DNA of 64,000 nucleotides. Origin: Ulvibacterium sp. (GTDB lineage Bacteria > Bacteroidota > Bacteroidia > Flavobacteriales > Flavobacteriaceae). A program made the translations under genes and the position numbers. The stretch covers positions 1-64,000 of the forward strand of contig NZ_JANQOO010000020.1 in the NCBI RefSeq assembly GCF_028285715.1, read 5' to 3'. Shown piece after piece: positions 51,852 to 61,129 of this stretch. Position 1 is the stretch's first letter; every line of letters starts with the position of its first letter. The notes under the pieces are model-generated. The model had not been told where the DNA came from, did no database searches, and worked only from the letters and a program-made list of their open reading frames with translations.

Positions 51852-52856
51852 ATGTATATAAAACGAAATATTAGTTGGGGTATAATTCTAAGATATGCTT
51901 GGAAAAATGTGATTTTCTTTACCCTATGGGCGGCTCTCATTTTTTCCGCTTACTACTATTTGGGGTGGAAACATCTGGATATCCCCTTTCAACCTTTAAC
52001 GGTTATAGGAGTTGCCGTGGCCTTCTATATCGGTTTTAAGAACAGCCAAAGCTATGATCGCTTTTGGGAGGCCCGGAAGATTTGGGGAGGTATCGTTAAC
52101 TATTCACGCACATGGGCCAATAGCGTACTCAGTTTTGTCGAGGATAACCATGAGACCAAACGTATCCTTATTTATAGACATATCGCCTGGATCAATGCCC
52201 TACGAATCCAATTGCGACAACCTACAAGTTTCTCCTTAAAAGAGAACAAATCCGTTGAGAAATTATTCAAGCGGCATGGCGAACGAAATCCGGTATGCTC
52301 CGTTTTGGATGATTTTTTAAGCCCGGAAGAGGATGAGGAATTGGAAAATCGGAAAAATGTGGCGACCCATCTCATAAAAAATCAGGGGCTACACTTAAAA
52401 CAGTTACTACAGGAAGGGAAAATCACGGAGTTTGATAAATTGGTCTTTCATAACACCTTGGAAGAACTGTACAATTTGCAAGGAAGATGCGAGCGTATAA
52501 AGAATACCCCTTTCCCCAGGCAGTATGCTTATTTCAGCACCTTATTTACCTGGATTTTTGTACTGTTGCTACCCTTTGGCCTTCTTTCCATTTTTGAGGG
52601 TGAAATCAAGGAAATACGTACAGATCTGCAACAACAACTTTTTTTGGGTTTTATGATTCCGTTTTCCGTTTTAATCTCGTGGATTTTTAGTACCATGGAA
52701 AAGGTAGGCAGTAATAGTGAAGATCCTTTTGAAGGGCGCATCAATGATGTACCCATGACAGCGCTCTGCCGGACCATTGAAATAGACCTGCGGGACATGT
52801 TGGACGAAACAGATCTACCTCAAAAAATACAGCCTAAGGATAACATTCTCTATTAA
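51852..52856 (+). CDS. Bestrophin-family channel protein
   Basis: 334-aa membrane protein starting MYIKRNISWGIILRYAWKNV at ATG 51852. FKNSQSYDRFWEARKIWGGIVN is the signature of the bestrophin (UPF0187) family, ion channels for anions or cations. Four membrane spans with a cytoplasmic helical region between are evident. It overlaps the YheT-like hydrolase gene by one base, indicating coupled translation. Confidence 0.9.
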   Translation: MYIKRNISWGIILRYAWKNVIFFTLWAALIFSAYYYLGWKHLDIPFQPLTVIGVAVAFYIGFKNSQSYDRFWEARKIWGGIVNYSRTWANSVLSFVEDNHETKRILIYRHIAWINALRIQLRQPTSFSLKENKSVEKLFKRHGERNPVCSVLDDFLSPEEDEELENRKNVATHLIKNQGLHLKQLLQEGKITEFDKLVFHNTLEELYNLQGRCERIKNTPFPRQYAYFSTLFTWIFVLLLPFGLLSIFEGEIKEIRTDLQQQLFLGFMIPFSVLISWIFSTMEKVGSNSEDPFEGRINDVPMTALCRTIEIDLRDMLDETDLPQKIQPKDNILY

Positions 52857-53818
52857 TGCCCTTTGTATCGTCCAATTATAATCCACCGCTTTTATTTAAA
52901 AGCGGCCATTTTTCCACCGTTTATTCGGGATTGATCCGCAGGGTAAATGGATTAATACAAGAACGTGAACGATTGGAATTGCCGGATGGTGATTTTTTGG
53001 ATATGGATTGGAGCTATGCCCGCAAGACCTCCAATAGGGTTGTCATCCTTTTACATGGTTTGGAAGGTCATGGCCAAAGACCTTATATCACTGGAAGCGC
53101 CAAACATTTTAACCAAAATGGCTATGATGCCTGTGCTGTAAATTTTAGGGGATGCAGCGGGGAGACCAATAAGATGTACCGTTCTTACCACTCCGGGTCT
53201 ACCGAAGATTTGGATGCCGTAGTGCAATATATTCTGCGTTTGCAAAAGCATTCTGAAATTTACATCAAAGGTGTAAGTCTTGGAGGTAATTTGGCCCTGA
53301 AATATATAGGCGAAAGGAGTGAAATCCCAAAAGAGATCAAGGGCGTAATCGGTATTTCCGTACCCTGTGATTTGTACAGCTCCCTAAAAGAATTATTGAA
53401 ACCGAGGAACTACCTCTATGCCGAACGTTTTAGAAGACATTTAACGGATAAGTTGCGGCTAAAGCTGCCTCTTTTCCCCAACAAGATTTCCAAAGAGGAC
53501 ATTAAAAGAATAAAAACGTTGAAGGATTTTGACGACATTTACACGAGTAAGGCACACGGATTTACCAATGCCCTGGATTATTATGAAAAATGTAGTTGCC
53601 TTCAATTCCTGGCCAATATCAAAATCCCGGCATTGATTATCAATGCACGGAACGACTCCTTTTTGGGACCGGAGTGTTTTCCTTATAAAGAAGCCAAGGA
53701 AAATCCCAAACTCTATTTAGAGGTTCCAAAATATGGTGGCCATGTCGGTTTTTATAATCGCACAAATATTTATCATAATGAAACAAGAGCAATAAAATTT
53801 GTTGAAGAGGTCATTTAA
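52856..53818 (+). CDS. YheT-like alpha/beta hydrolase
   Basis: 320-aa alpha/beta-fold hydrolase of the YheT/EMB8 family. Catalytic triad candidates: Ser in GVSLGGNLAL, Asp in NARNDSFLGPE, His in YGGHVGFYNR. The family includes esterases of unclear substrate. Operon with the bestrophin gene; the pair's joint role is unknown. Confidence 0.9.
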   Translation: MPFVSSNYNPPLLFKSGHFSTVYSGLIRRVNGLIQERERLELPDGDFLDMDWSYARKTSNRVVILLHGLEGHGQRPYITGSAKHFNQNGYDACAVNFRGCSGETNKMYRSYHSGSTEDLDAVVQYILRLQKHSEIYIKGVSLGGNLALKYIGERSEIPKEIKGVIGISVPCDLYSSLKELLKPRNYLYAERFRRHLTDKLRLKLPLFPNKISKEDIKRIKTLKDFDDIYTSKAHGFTNALDYYEKCSCLQFLANIKIPALIINARNDSFLGPECFPYKEAKENPKLYLEVPKYGGHVGFYNRTNIYHNETRAIKFVEEVI

Positions 53819-53893
53819 GCCCCGCTATTTCATATATTAGTAGCCCTAAAGTAACAGGTGCCGAAGTGGGTTCGGCTTAAAAATTTGGTCTAA

Positions 53894-54376
53894 ATGAAAA
53901 AAGTATTCATGTTTTTGGCCTTGGGAGGCCTTATCGTTGGTTGCGGAGGAAAGGAAAAAAAAGAAGAAAGTGGGGGTTTTGAAATGAAACGCTCCAAAAC
54001 GGAGGAAAAGGTTGCCGAAAAGTCCGAGGGCGTTCCCGTAGATATGGATAATGATGGCGTGGGTCCTTTTAAGGATATCAGTTTCCCTGATGAGATAGAC
54101 GCTGAATTGGCGAGTGCCGGAGAAGCCAAATATAGCTCTATTTGTGTCGCCTGCCATATGGCGGAACAACGTATGATCGGTCCTGCCCTAAAAGGTGTCT
54201 ATGAGAGACGAAGTCCAGCATGGGTCATGAATATGATCATTAATCCAGATGTAATGCTCAAAGAAGATCCCATTGCCAAAGCATTGCTTAAGGAATACAA
54301 TAACGCTATTATGCTAAATCAAAACCTCACCGAAGATGAAACCCGTGCCGTAGCGGAGTATCTAAGGACATTATAA
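53894..54376 (+). CDS. c-type cytochrome lipoprotein
   Basis: 160-aa exported lipoprotein (MKKVFMFLALGGLIVGCGG, lipobox IVGC), then a charged linker and one class I cytochrome c domain. The haem site CVACH is at about residue 90 and the sixth ligand Met is likely in NAIMLNQNL near the end. Periplasm-facing electron carrier; partner unknown. Confidence 0.92.
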   Translation: MKKVFMFLALGGLIVGCGGKEKKEESGGFEMKRSKTEEKVAEKSEGVPVDMDNDGVGPFKDISFPDEIDAELASAGEAKYSSICVACHMAEQRMIGPALKGVYERRSPAWVMNMIINPDVMLKEDPIAKALLKEYNNAIMLNQNLTEDETRAVAEYLRTL

Positions 54377-54645
54377 GGCGTTTCCCAAAAAACTTAATTA
54401 ATGCTATTAATGCTAAATTTTATTGGATTGCGGCATTTTTTGTTTACCTGTCTAACTGGGCTAGAGCAGATCAACTTACCGGTAGAAAATCGTGGGGATC
54501 TTAGTGCTTGACTATCGGTCCTGAAGAACTTGTACTTTCCACAAACCAGTTTTAAGACAACAGAATCTTTTTTTAACAAAATTTTATCATCTTATCCGGG
54601 CTGCACGCGTCTTTATAATTGACAGGCCAATTAAAGCAGTTCGTT
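54377..54645. other. Leader region of the first KYW small gene
   Basis: No convincing gene here. It contains CAGTTTTA at 54547-54554, AATCTTTTTT at 54564 and ATCCG at 54594, elements repeated at almost the same distance from the start codon before the second copy at 57902. A 36-codon frame (54401-54511) is probably spurious. Confidence 0.5.
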
Positions 54646-54783
54646 ATGAAAGAGGGTACATCAGTTTTCGATAAGAGAAAAATCGCAGTGGAAAAAAATC
54701 AAAGTATACGCAAAGACATTCTGCTTAAATATTGGTTGGGATGGTCTGGCGGCTATTTTAATTCCAAGACTGAAGAAACCTAA
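54646..54783 (+). CDS. KYWxGWxGGY small protein, copy 1 (45 aa)
   Basis: Not recognised. ATG 54646 opens MKEGTSVFDKRKIAV and the conserved stretch LKYWLGWSGGYFNS sits near the C-terminus, which ends KTEET. A second gene at 57902 has the same core with a matching upstream region (CAGTTTTA 99 versus 98 bases before ATG, AATCTTTTTT 82 versus 80). This conservation outside the coding part supports a real, expressed gene. No transmembrane or signal segment; aromatic Gly-rich core of unknown role. A strong terminator follows at 54841. Confidence 0.6.
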   Translation: MKEGTSVFDKRKIAVEKNQSIRKDILLKYWLGWSGGYFNSKTEET

Positions 54784-54840
54784 ATTAGTGATAAGCTTTA
54801 CGAAATAATTCCCACCGTGGAAATTGACATACGTTTAAAG

Positions 54841-54874
54841 AAAAAACCTGATACAATTTGGTATCAGGTTTTTA
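54841..54874. terminator. Bidirectional terminator hairpin
   Basis: Thirteen-base arms pair perfectly: one ends CCTGATAC (54854), the other starts GTATCAGG (54861), with loop AATTTG. T-runs are present on both strands. It serves the first KYW small gene (+) and the EEP-family gene (-). Confidence 0.9.
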
Positions 54875-54907
54875 TAATTTAAGGAACTTGGAAGGGTTGG
54901 TTACACG

Positions 54908-56134
54908 TTAAAGTTCCAAGTCGATCCAAACCAATTTATGGTCGGAGGCGGTATTTAGCTCATTCTGGGCATCAGCCTCTGTAGGCCAAAACACCCCGGA
55001 ATCTACAACTTTCAAGTTTGCCGATGGAAGAACATAGTCCACGCGCAAGTTCCCGGGATTCGTGTCCCCAAAATCTGCTGTATCGTAGGCCGGGTCCCCA
55101 ATGTGGGTATCATTGATCTCCCCTTGTACAATGCTGGCCTCAGTACCTCCTTCACTTGAAGGGATTCTATTTCCAGTAAGTACACTCTGGTTTATTTTAG
55201 GATTGCTTTCAAATATGCCGATCGGATCGTTTGTAGCATCCCCATCAAAGGTATCCGCATTCATATCCCCCATTACCACAAAATGTGCACCAGAGGCCAA
55301 CCCTCCGGTAAATCCGTTATCGTCATAAATGTAATTCTCATCATTAATGTAGTCACTAATGAACCGTATTTCATCATGGTTCCTTGTTCCATTACGGTCT
55401 TCGGGTCCATCAAATACGGGCGGGGTGGGGTGCGCAATCAAAGCATGGACAATCTTACTTTCGGTAACTTGAATGGGCATATCCACATGATTTTTGGAGG
55501 ATAACCGAAATACTTCCAAAGCTTCTTCGGAATAGTATGAACTACTGTCCTCATTTACCGGTACTAGTGCATCTGGCATATCTTTCCACAGGAATTGTTG
55601 AAATGTCCGTATACCTTCTTTTTGGATTTTGTATTTGGATAGTATGGCAAATGCAAATTGCCCAGGGAAGAATCCAAATCCATAGGTATCGCCGGGAATT
55701 GAAACTTCACCATTACCATCTAAATCCACCTCGGCCAAAACCCCCGTATTGGATGACACGGAATAGGCATATTCGTACGTAACCGCATCCGCACCGTTTT
55801 GGCTTATACCCAAATAGTTTTTTTGAAAGAGATCAAGTGCTGTACCATTTGAATCATAATCGAACTCCAACAGGGCAACAACATCTGGGGTCTGCCGCTG
55901 AATAACTTCAGCTACCAATTTGGCCTTTGCATTGTTAGGCGTGGATAAATCCGAAATTAATTCTCCTTCGTTGGATCTATTCAAGGAGGCATTGTAAGTG
56001 GCAAATCGTACTTTAATATCATCGTCCCCTCCTCCAGGGTGACCTATAAAATCGTCCGTAATACAAGATGAGAGAAGAATCAGGGAAAAAAGGAAAAGAA
56101 GTTTTGTTCTGGGAAATGGCTTATGGGTTTTCAT
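54908..56134 (-). CDS. Secreted endonuclease/exonuclease/phosphatase-family lipoprotein
   Basis: 408-aa lipoprotein (lipobox LLSSC). The EEP fold is seen in RFATYNASLNR (Asn), VVALLEFDYDS (Glu), ALIAHPTPP, FVVMGDMNADTFDGD (Asp/Asn) and TASDHKLVWIDL (Asp, His). The catalytic set is complete, so nuclease or phosphatase activity is expected outside the cell. Target unknown. Shares the terminator at 54841-54874. Confidence 0.88.
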   Translation of the reverse strand: MKTHKPFPRTKLLFLFSLILLSSCITDDFIGHPGGGDDDIKVRFATYNASLNRSNEGELISDLSTPNNAKAKLVAEVIQRQTPDVVALLEFDYDSNGTALDLFQKNYLGISQNGADAVTYEYAYSVSSNTGVLAEVDLDGNGEVSIPGDTYGFGFFPGQFAFAILSKYKIQKEGIRTFQQFLWKDMPDALVPVNEDSSSYYSEEALEVFRLSSKNHVDMPIQVTESKIVHALIAHPTPPVFDGPEDRNGTRNHDEIRFISDYINDENYIYDDNGFTGGLASGAHFVVMGDMNADTFDGDATNDPIGIFESNPKINQSVLTGNRIPSSEGGTEASIVQGEINDTHIGDPAYDTADFGDTNPGNLRVDYVLPSANLKVVDSGVFWPTEADAQNELNTASDHKLVWIDLEL

Positions 56135-56467
56135 GTTGGAAGTAATTTTAATTAAATATTAAATTCTTTTACTTCCTAAATGTAGTAGCCAAGTCTTAAG
56201 TGCAAGTGAACCTAGCGTAAAGATATTGCCGTGTTTTTTTTTATGAATGTTAACTTTAGGTTCTTGGATATACCACCAACGGATAATCATAAAAACAAAA
56301 TATCATGATTATATCGTTCTATAATTCCTGTTTTTTATGTGACTGGTTCCCCTTAATTTTAGACGACTTATTTTTATGTCCGGATGCTGGCACATATTTC
56401 CTTTTTTACAAGTCACCTTGTGATTAAAGCCCAAAAAAGTATAGCACGTAAAAGCAAGTAACTCTAT
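56135..56467. other. Intergenic region between EEP and hydrolase genes
   Basis: 333 bases between divergent genes; no gene or strong palindrome seen beyond ACAAG-TCAC-CTTGT near 56408. It must hold both promoters. Confidence 0.4.
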
Positions 56468-57283
56468 ATGGCTGTTGCAGGTAAAATAAAACTTCCGTTA
56501 CTGATATTTTGTACCATGTTGCTACTTGGGTTAAGCTCGTGTAGGGAGGATAGGATATTTTCTGAATACAAAATCGAGGAATTTTCGTTCCAGGGACATC
56601 AAGCAAAAATTGTATTCCCCCATTCAAAGGGTGAAAATGGTTTCTGGGTCTGGAGGGCCAGGTTTTGGGGCGTTGAGCCACAAGTAGACAAGGCATTGCT
56701 AGAGAAAGGTTTCCATGTTGCTTATATAGATGTGGCCAATTTATTCGGAAATAGTGAAGCGGTTGCTTTATGGAACGATTTCTATGCCTTCATTACCAAA
56801 AAATATCATCTGAATCAAAAAGTGGTCCTGGAGGGGTTCAGTAGGGGCGGGTTAATCATTTATAACTGGGCGTCCCAGAACCCGAAAAAAGTAGCATGTG
56901 TTTATGCGGATGCCCCCGTTTGCGATATCAAAAGTTGGCCCGGTGGCCTGTATACGGGAAGTGGAAGTCCCAAAGATTGGGAAGTCTGTTTACAGGCCTA
57001 TGGTTTGGATGAGAACTCGGTTATGGGTTTTAAGGGTAATCCAATACATACCTGTACAAAACTTGCGAAGGCCAAGGTCCCTGTCTTACATGTTTTCGGA
57101 GATGCGGACGAGGTAGTTCCCCATTTCGAAAACACGGAACTGTTGGCCAAGAATTTTGAGGAAGTTGGAGGAAAAATTGAATTGATCCAAAAAAATGGTG
57201 TGGGTCATCATCCCCATAGTTTGGAGGACCCAGAGCCCATAGTAGACTTCATTTTAAGTCATACTATTCATAAAGCACCGTAA
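56468..57283 (+). CDS. Alpha/beta hydrolase lipoprotein
   Basis: 271-aa exported protein (lipobox GLSSC) with an alpha/beta hydrolase domain. Nucleophile motif EGFSRGGLIIYNWA, acid in GDADEVVPHF and His in GVGHHPHSLED. The chain resembles carbohydrate esterase or sialate esterase-like hydrolases, so an ester-bearing sugar substrate is possible but unproven. The VOC gene follows by 48 bases. Confidence 0.82.
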   Translation: MAVAGKIKLPLLIFCTMLLLGLSSCREDRIFSEYKIEEFSFQGHQAKIVFPHSKGENGFWVWRARFWGVEPQVDKALLEKGFHVAYIDVANLFGNSEAVALWNDFYAFITKKYHLNQKVVLEGFSRGGLIIYNWASQNPKKVACVYADAPVCDIKSWPGGLYTGSGSPKDWEVCLQAYGLDENSVMGFKGNPIHTCTKLAKAKVPVLHVFGDADEVVPHFENTELLAKNFEEVGGKIELIQKNGVGHHPHSLEDPEPIVDFILSHTIHKAP

Positions 57284-57331
57284 ATTTAAAAAGAGGGACC
57301 TAAACAATTAAAACATAAACGTATTCATAAG

Positions 57332-57757
57332 ATGGACTTTCATATTGAATTTTTAGATCATGTCGCCATTAGGGTCAAGGATATCAATGCCTCCGCGGAT
57401 TGGTATGAAAAAGTGCTGGGGCTAAAACGGTACCAGCTTCCGGAATGGGGGCCATTCCCCATTTTTATGCTAGCCCATAAATCCGGTATCGCTTTGTTTC
57501 CCGCCAATGAAAACCATAAACCCCTTGATGCGAATTCAAAAAATATTAAAATAGATCATTTTGCCTTTAATGTTACCCAGAATAATTTTGAAAAGGCAAA
57601 AAAGAAATACGAGGCGCTGGGGCTGAAATACGAATTTCAAGACCATCACTATTTTTATTCCATCTATACCAAAGATCCCGACGGACACACCGTAGAGCTG
57701 ACTACCTTGGTAGTGGATGGGAATACATTTTATTCCCATCTCTCCAGTACGGATTAA
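57332..57757 (+). CDS. VOC-superfamily protein
   Basis: 141-aa glyoxalase/bleomycin-resistance-type protein. FLDHVAIRVKDINASADWYE starts the first half; DPDGHTVELTTLVV ends the second with the likely metal Glu. A perfect 10-bp inverted repeat (57716-57725 and 57731-57740) lies in its last codons, before the stop. Function unknown. Confidence 0.86.
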   Translation: MDFHIEFLDHVAIRVKDINASADWYEKVLGLKRYQLPEWGPFPIFMLAHKSGIALFPANENHKPLDANSKNIKIDHFAFNVTQNNFEKAKKKYEALGLKYEFQDHHYFYSIYTKDPDGHTVELTTLVVDGNTFYSHLSSTD

Positions 57758-57901
57758 CGAACGGATTTCTGGCAAATCATCCTATTTCCAGGTGTTTTCT
57801 TCACAGTTTTACTATCCAAAAAATCTTTTTTGGGAGAGGGTGTCCAGTTTCGTCCTATCCGATCGTCTTAGAGTAAATGAACCGATTCAAATCGATGCGT
57901 T

Positions 57902-58048
57902 ATGAGAGACTTGGCAATTAATATGGAAAATGGGACAGAAAAGTTCAAGTCCTTGCAAAAACAAATCTCCTTAAAATACTGGGTAGGATGGGCCGGTGGC
58001 TATGGCATATCGCAAAGAACAATCAACGTCTCAAAAGAAGAGGTGTGA
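57902..58048 (+). CDS. KYWxGWxGGY small protein, copy 2 (48 aa)
   Basis: Second member of the small family described at 54646. ATG 57902 opens MRDLAINMENGTEKFKSLQK and the core is LKYWVGWAGGYGIS, followed by QRTINVSKEEV. It has the same 5' elements: CAGTTTTA at 57804, AATCTTTTTT at 57822, ATCCG at 57857. It lies between the VOC gene and the convergent SulP gene. The two tails differ, while the aromatic core and spacing are kept. Confidence 0.6.
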   Translation: MRDLAINMENGTEKFKSLQKQISLKYWVGWAGGYGISQRTINVSKEEV

Positions 58049-58095
58049 TAGTTTCTTCCTATTATTTCCCTATTTCCTCTCTTCTACTGTCTTTA

Positions 58096-59625
58096 TTACA
58101 CTTTATCCGCCACTACTTTATACGTAGGATCTTCCAAAACATTTACCTCGATAATATCATCCGCATTTTTGAGCAGACGGATACAGTCCTTGCTCAAATG
58201 CCGTAAATGTACCTTTTTACCCACTTTTTGATAGCGTTCCGTAATCTTGTTCAAGGCTTCAATAGCGGACATGTCCACTACCCGGCTCTCCTTAAAATCA
58301 ATGATTATCTCATTGGGATCATTAAGTACATCAAATTTTGAGGCAAACAATGTAGTAGAACCAAAGAATAGCGGGCCATAGATTTCATAATGCTTTACCC
58401 CTTCATCGTCTAGATACTTTCGTGCACGAATACGTTTGGCATTGTCCCAGGCAAAGACCAAAGCGGAAATAATAACCCCTACCAATACGGCCAAGGCAAG
58501 ATTGTGGAGAAAAACGGTAACTAAGGTAACCAGTACCATCACCAAGACGTCCGATTGTGGCATGCGACGAAAAGTACGTAGGCTGGCCCATTCAAAAGTA
58601 CCTAGGGCAACCATGATCATAAGTCCCGTTAAAGCGGCCATGGGAACCCGTTCAATGAGTCCGGCACCGAACATAATAAATACCAAAAGCATTACAGCCG
58701 CGACAATCCCGGAAAGTCTTGCCCTGGCCCCGTTGGAGGTATTGATCAAACTTTGCCCGATCATGGCACACCCGCCCATCCCGGAAAAAAATCCGGAAAG
58801 GATATTGGCGGTTCCTTGTGCTACTGCCTCTTTGTTGCCCCGACCACGCGTTTCGGTTATCTCATCAACAATATTTAAGGTCAATAAACTCTCAATCAAT
58901 CCCACTCCAGCTACAACAGCGGCATAAGGAAAAATGATTTGTAATGTCTCAAAGGAAAATGGAATTTCCGGAATATGGAAAGGAGGAAAGCCCCCCTTAA
59001 TAGAGGCAATATCACCAATAGTACGGGTGTCGATATCAAAGAAGACCACAATACCAAAAATGGTAAGGATGGCTACCAAGGAGGATGGCACTACCTTACT
59101 TAACTTTGGAAGGCCCCAAATAATAAACATGGTCAAAAATACCAGTCCCAACAAAACATAGAGTTGCATACCGGAAAGCCAGTTGCCTTCCGTATCCTGA
59201 AACTGTACCAACTGTGACATGAAGATAATGATGGCCAAACCGTTTACAAAACCAAAAATAACGGGATGTGGTACTAATCGCATTAACTTGCCCAACCTAA
59301 GGAATCCCGCTGCCATTTGAAGAAGGCCCGCCAATATTACTGTGGCAAAAACATATTCTATACCAAAGTCTTTGGCTAAGGAAACAATAACTACGGCTAC
59401 GGCCCCGGTAGCCCCTGAAATCATCCCTGGGCGACCTCCTAGAATTGAAGTGACCAAGCCCATTACAAAAGCAGCATACAAGCCTGTTAATGGGGAAAGA
59501 CCGGCAATCAACGCAAAGGCAATGGCCTCGGGCACTAAGGCCAAGGCCACGGTAAGCCCCGAAAGGATTTCCGTCTTATAATCTACTTCCTGTGAAAAAT
59601 CGAAAAGATTGAGATATTTCTTCAA
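58096..59625 (-). CDS. SulP-family anion transporter with STAS domain
   Basis: 509-aa permease of the SulP/SLC26 family: ten or more hydrophobic segments (ALALVPEAIAFALIAGLSPL at the start is the SulP signature) and a C-terminal STAS domain (EIIIDFKESRVVDMSAIEAL). Anion is uncertain: sulfate, bicarbonate or dicarboxylate. With an LCIB-type carbonic anhydrase 20 kb away, bicarbonate is a thought but not supported by linkage. Monocistronic. Confidence 0.9.
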   Translation of the reverse strand: MKKYLNLFDFSQEVDYKTEILSGLTVALALVPEAIAFALIAGLSPLTGLYAAFVMGLVTSILGGRPGMISGATGAVAVVIVSLAKDFGIEYVFATVILAGLLQMAAGFLRLGKLMRLVPHPVIFGFVNGLAIIIFMSQLVQFQDTEGNWLSGMQLYVLLGLVFLTMFIIWGLPKLSKVVPSSLVAILTIFGIVVFFDIDTRTIGDIASIKGGFPPFHIPEIPFSFETLQIIFPYAAVVAGVGLIESLLTLNIVDEITETRGRGNKEAVAQGTANILSGFFSGMGGCAMIGQSLINTSNGARARLSGIVAAVMLLVFIMFGAGLIERVPMAALTGLMIMVALGTFEWASLRTFRRMPQSDVLVMVLVTLVTVFLHNLALAVLVGVIISALVFAWDNAKRIRARKYLDDEGVKHYEIYGPLFFGSTTLFASKFDVLNDPNEIIIDFKESRVVDMSAIEALNKITERYQKVGKKVHLRHLSKDCIRLLKNADDIIEVNVLEDPTYKVVADKV

Positions 59626-59783
59626 ACCTTATGAATTTAAGGCCGCAAAAATAGGGTTTATTGTACGCTCTCCATAGGTTTTACATTTTAATGTTGAGAT
59701 TTTGATTTATTTTTAAAGGTCCGTTGCAAAACCGCTCCAAAAACTAGGAATACAACAACGTTCTCCTCAAAATATCCGTTATT

Positions 59784-60140
59784 ATGAAAAAGGCTTTTAT
59801 TATTCTGTCAGTATTCATCCTTCCGTTTTTAAACTATTCACAGGAGAAGGAAGACACTTATTTTGTAGCGCTATATACCTTGGGGGACCTCTGGGATTCC
59901 AACAAATCTCCTGGGGAACAAACTCATTTTAAGGAGCATTCGGCCCATCTCTCCAAATTAAGGTCGGACAGCATTATCGTTATAGGGGCCCGGTATAGCG
60001 ATACCGGTATGCTTATCCTAAAAAGCAAAAATTTGGCCGAAGCCAAAAATTTGCTTTTGGAGGATATCGCCGTAAAGAATAATCTATTCCAAGTTGAAAT
60101 CCATCCCTTTCAACCTTTTTATAAAGGCAAGTTAGAGTGA
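59784..60140 (+). CDS. Secreted YciI-like protein
   Basis: 118-aa protein with signal peptide (MKKAFIILSVFILPFLNYSQ) and a YCII-related ferredoxin-like fold (YTLGDLWDSNKSPGEQ, HLSKLRSDSIIVIGARYSDTG, FQVEIHPFQPFYKG). YciI-like domains are small putative catalytic or binding units. Convergent with the PhyH gene, 14 bases apart. Confidence 0.78.
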   Translation: MKKAFIILSVFILPFLNYSQEKEDTYFVALYTLGDLWDSNKSPGEQTHFKEHSAHLSKLRSDSIIVIGARYSDTGMLILKSKNLAEAKNLLLEDIAVKNNLFQVEIHPFQPFYKGKLE

Positions 60141-60154
60141 TCCAAAATAGGGGA

Positions 60155-61129
60155 TTACCAAGTTTTAAGTCCCAACAACCGCTCTCCAAGTGGTGATAGT
60201 TTAGCGGTTTCATATCTGGTCTGCTCCCAATTTCTTGGATCTCCCGGAAATGCATATCCTTCGGGGGCAACCCTGTTTTTCCAAGAATTGACGCGCCAGT
60301 CCCGTAGTTCCGGGTTATCTTCCTCTGCTGGCATCATGGAAATATATTGTGCGATCCGTACTTTGTCCTTTGATTTATTGGGTCGTATCCCATGGGGTTC
60401 GGTACTATTGAAAATCAATAAATCACCCGCTTCCATTTTTACCTTAACAATCTTATCTTCTAAATCAGAGATATCCGGTTGAAACCTGTCCCTGTCCTCT
60501 GGCTGGGTGAGTTTCCAACTATCGTAATTTCTATAGAGCCAAGGGATACATTGAAAACCTCCCATGTTTTCGTCCGTTTGATCGGCCAGTGCCAATACCC
60601 CTTGAACGTTCTGGGGTCTGGTTTCAGGGTCGTAATCCCAATGGATGAAGCCTTTTTTGTCTACACCCGGTGGTAAAGGAAAATTGAGATTGGCCCGATC
60701 TATGGTTACCCAAAGCTTTTCTGTGCCCCAAACATCTACAAAGGCATCATAAACCCGCTGTGCCTGACGGTTGTTCCATAGGTGTTGATGGTTATAAACT
60801 TCTACCATCCCGGTACCTGTCAATTCCTTCATTTGCATTTCGGCCCTAGCAGGAGCATACCAGGTTTCGGGGTCATTTGGATTTTTTTCATCGAATTCCC
60901 AAATGAAGTCGGCTGTAGCTTGAGCCTGTTCCCTAGGAATTGCATTTTTGATTACGATGTAACCATTGTGTATCCAAAACTGCCAATCCTCTTCGCTCAA
61001 AACGCGTAAAGGTTTCCCATTTGATCTGTCGTTCAAATTAATTTTACTACTGGTGGCCGTGGACGGATTCCCTGGAATTTCTTCATGGGCCTTGTTGGCC
61101 ATTTCCAACTTTGTTTTTGTCTGTTGCAT
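60155..61129 (-). CDS. Phytanoyl-CoA-dioxygenase-family oxygenase
   Basis: 324-aa Fe(II)/2-oxoglutarate oxygenase of the PhyH family. The facial triad is FIHWDYD (HxD) and the distal His in STEPHGIRPNKSKDKVRIAQY, with Arg for 2-oxoglutarate. It starts MQQTKTKLEMANKAHEE (ATG 61129); MANKAHEE is an alternative. The divergent AraC-type gene at 61282 is the probable regulator. The substrate is unknown. Confidence 0.87.
   Translation of the reverse strand: MQQTKTKLEMANKAHEEIPGNPSTATSSKINLNDRSNGKPLRVLSEEDWQFWIHNGYIVIKNAIPREQAQATADFIWEFDEKNPNDPETWYAPARAEMQMKELTGTGMVEVYNHQHLWNNRQAQRVYDAFVDVWGTEKLWVTIDRANLNFPLPPGVDKKGFIHWDYDPETRPQNVQGVLALADQTDENMGGFQCIPWLYRNYDSWKLTQPEDRDRFQPDISDLEDKIVKVKMEAGDLLIFNSTEPHGIRPNKSKDKVRIAQYISMMPAEEDNPELRDWRVNSWKNRVAPEGYAFPGDPRNWEQTRYETAKLSPLGERLLGLKTW

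Noticed and set aside
54401-54511. 36-codon plus-strand frame after the cytochrome gene
   Set aside because: No ribosome-binding site or conserved feature; likely chance in AT-rich leader DNA.
54646-58048. KYW small genes as lasso-peptide or bacteriocin precursors
   Set aside because: No modification, protease or export genes nearby, and the GG is followed by variable tails without a required ring acid at a fixed place.
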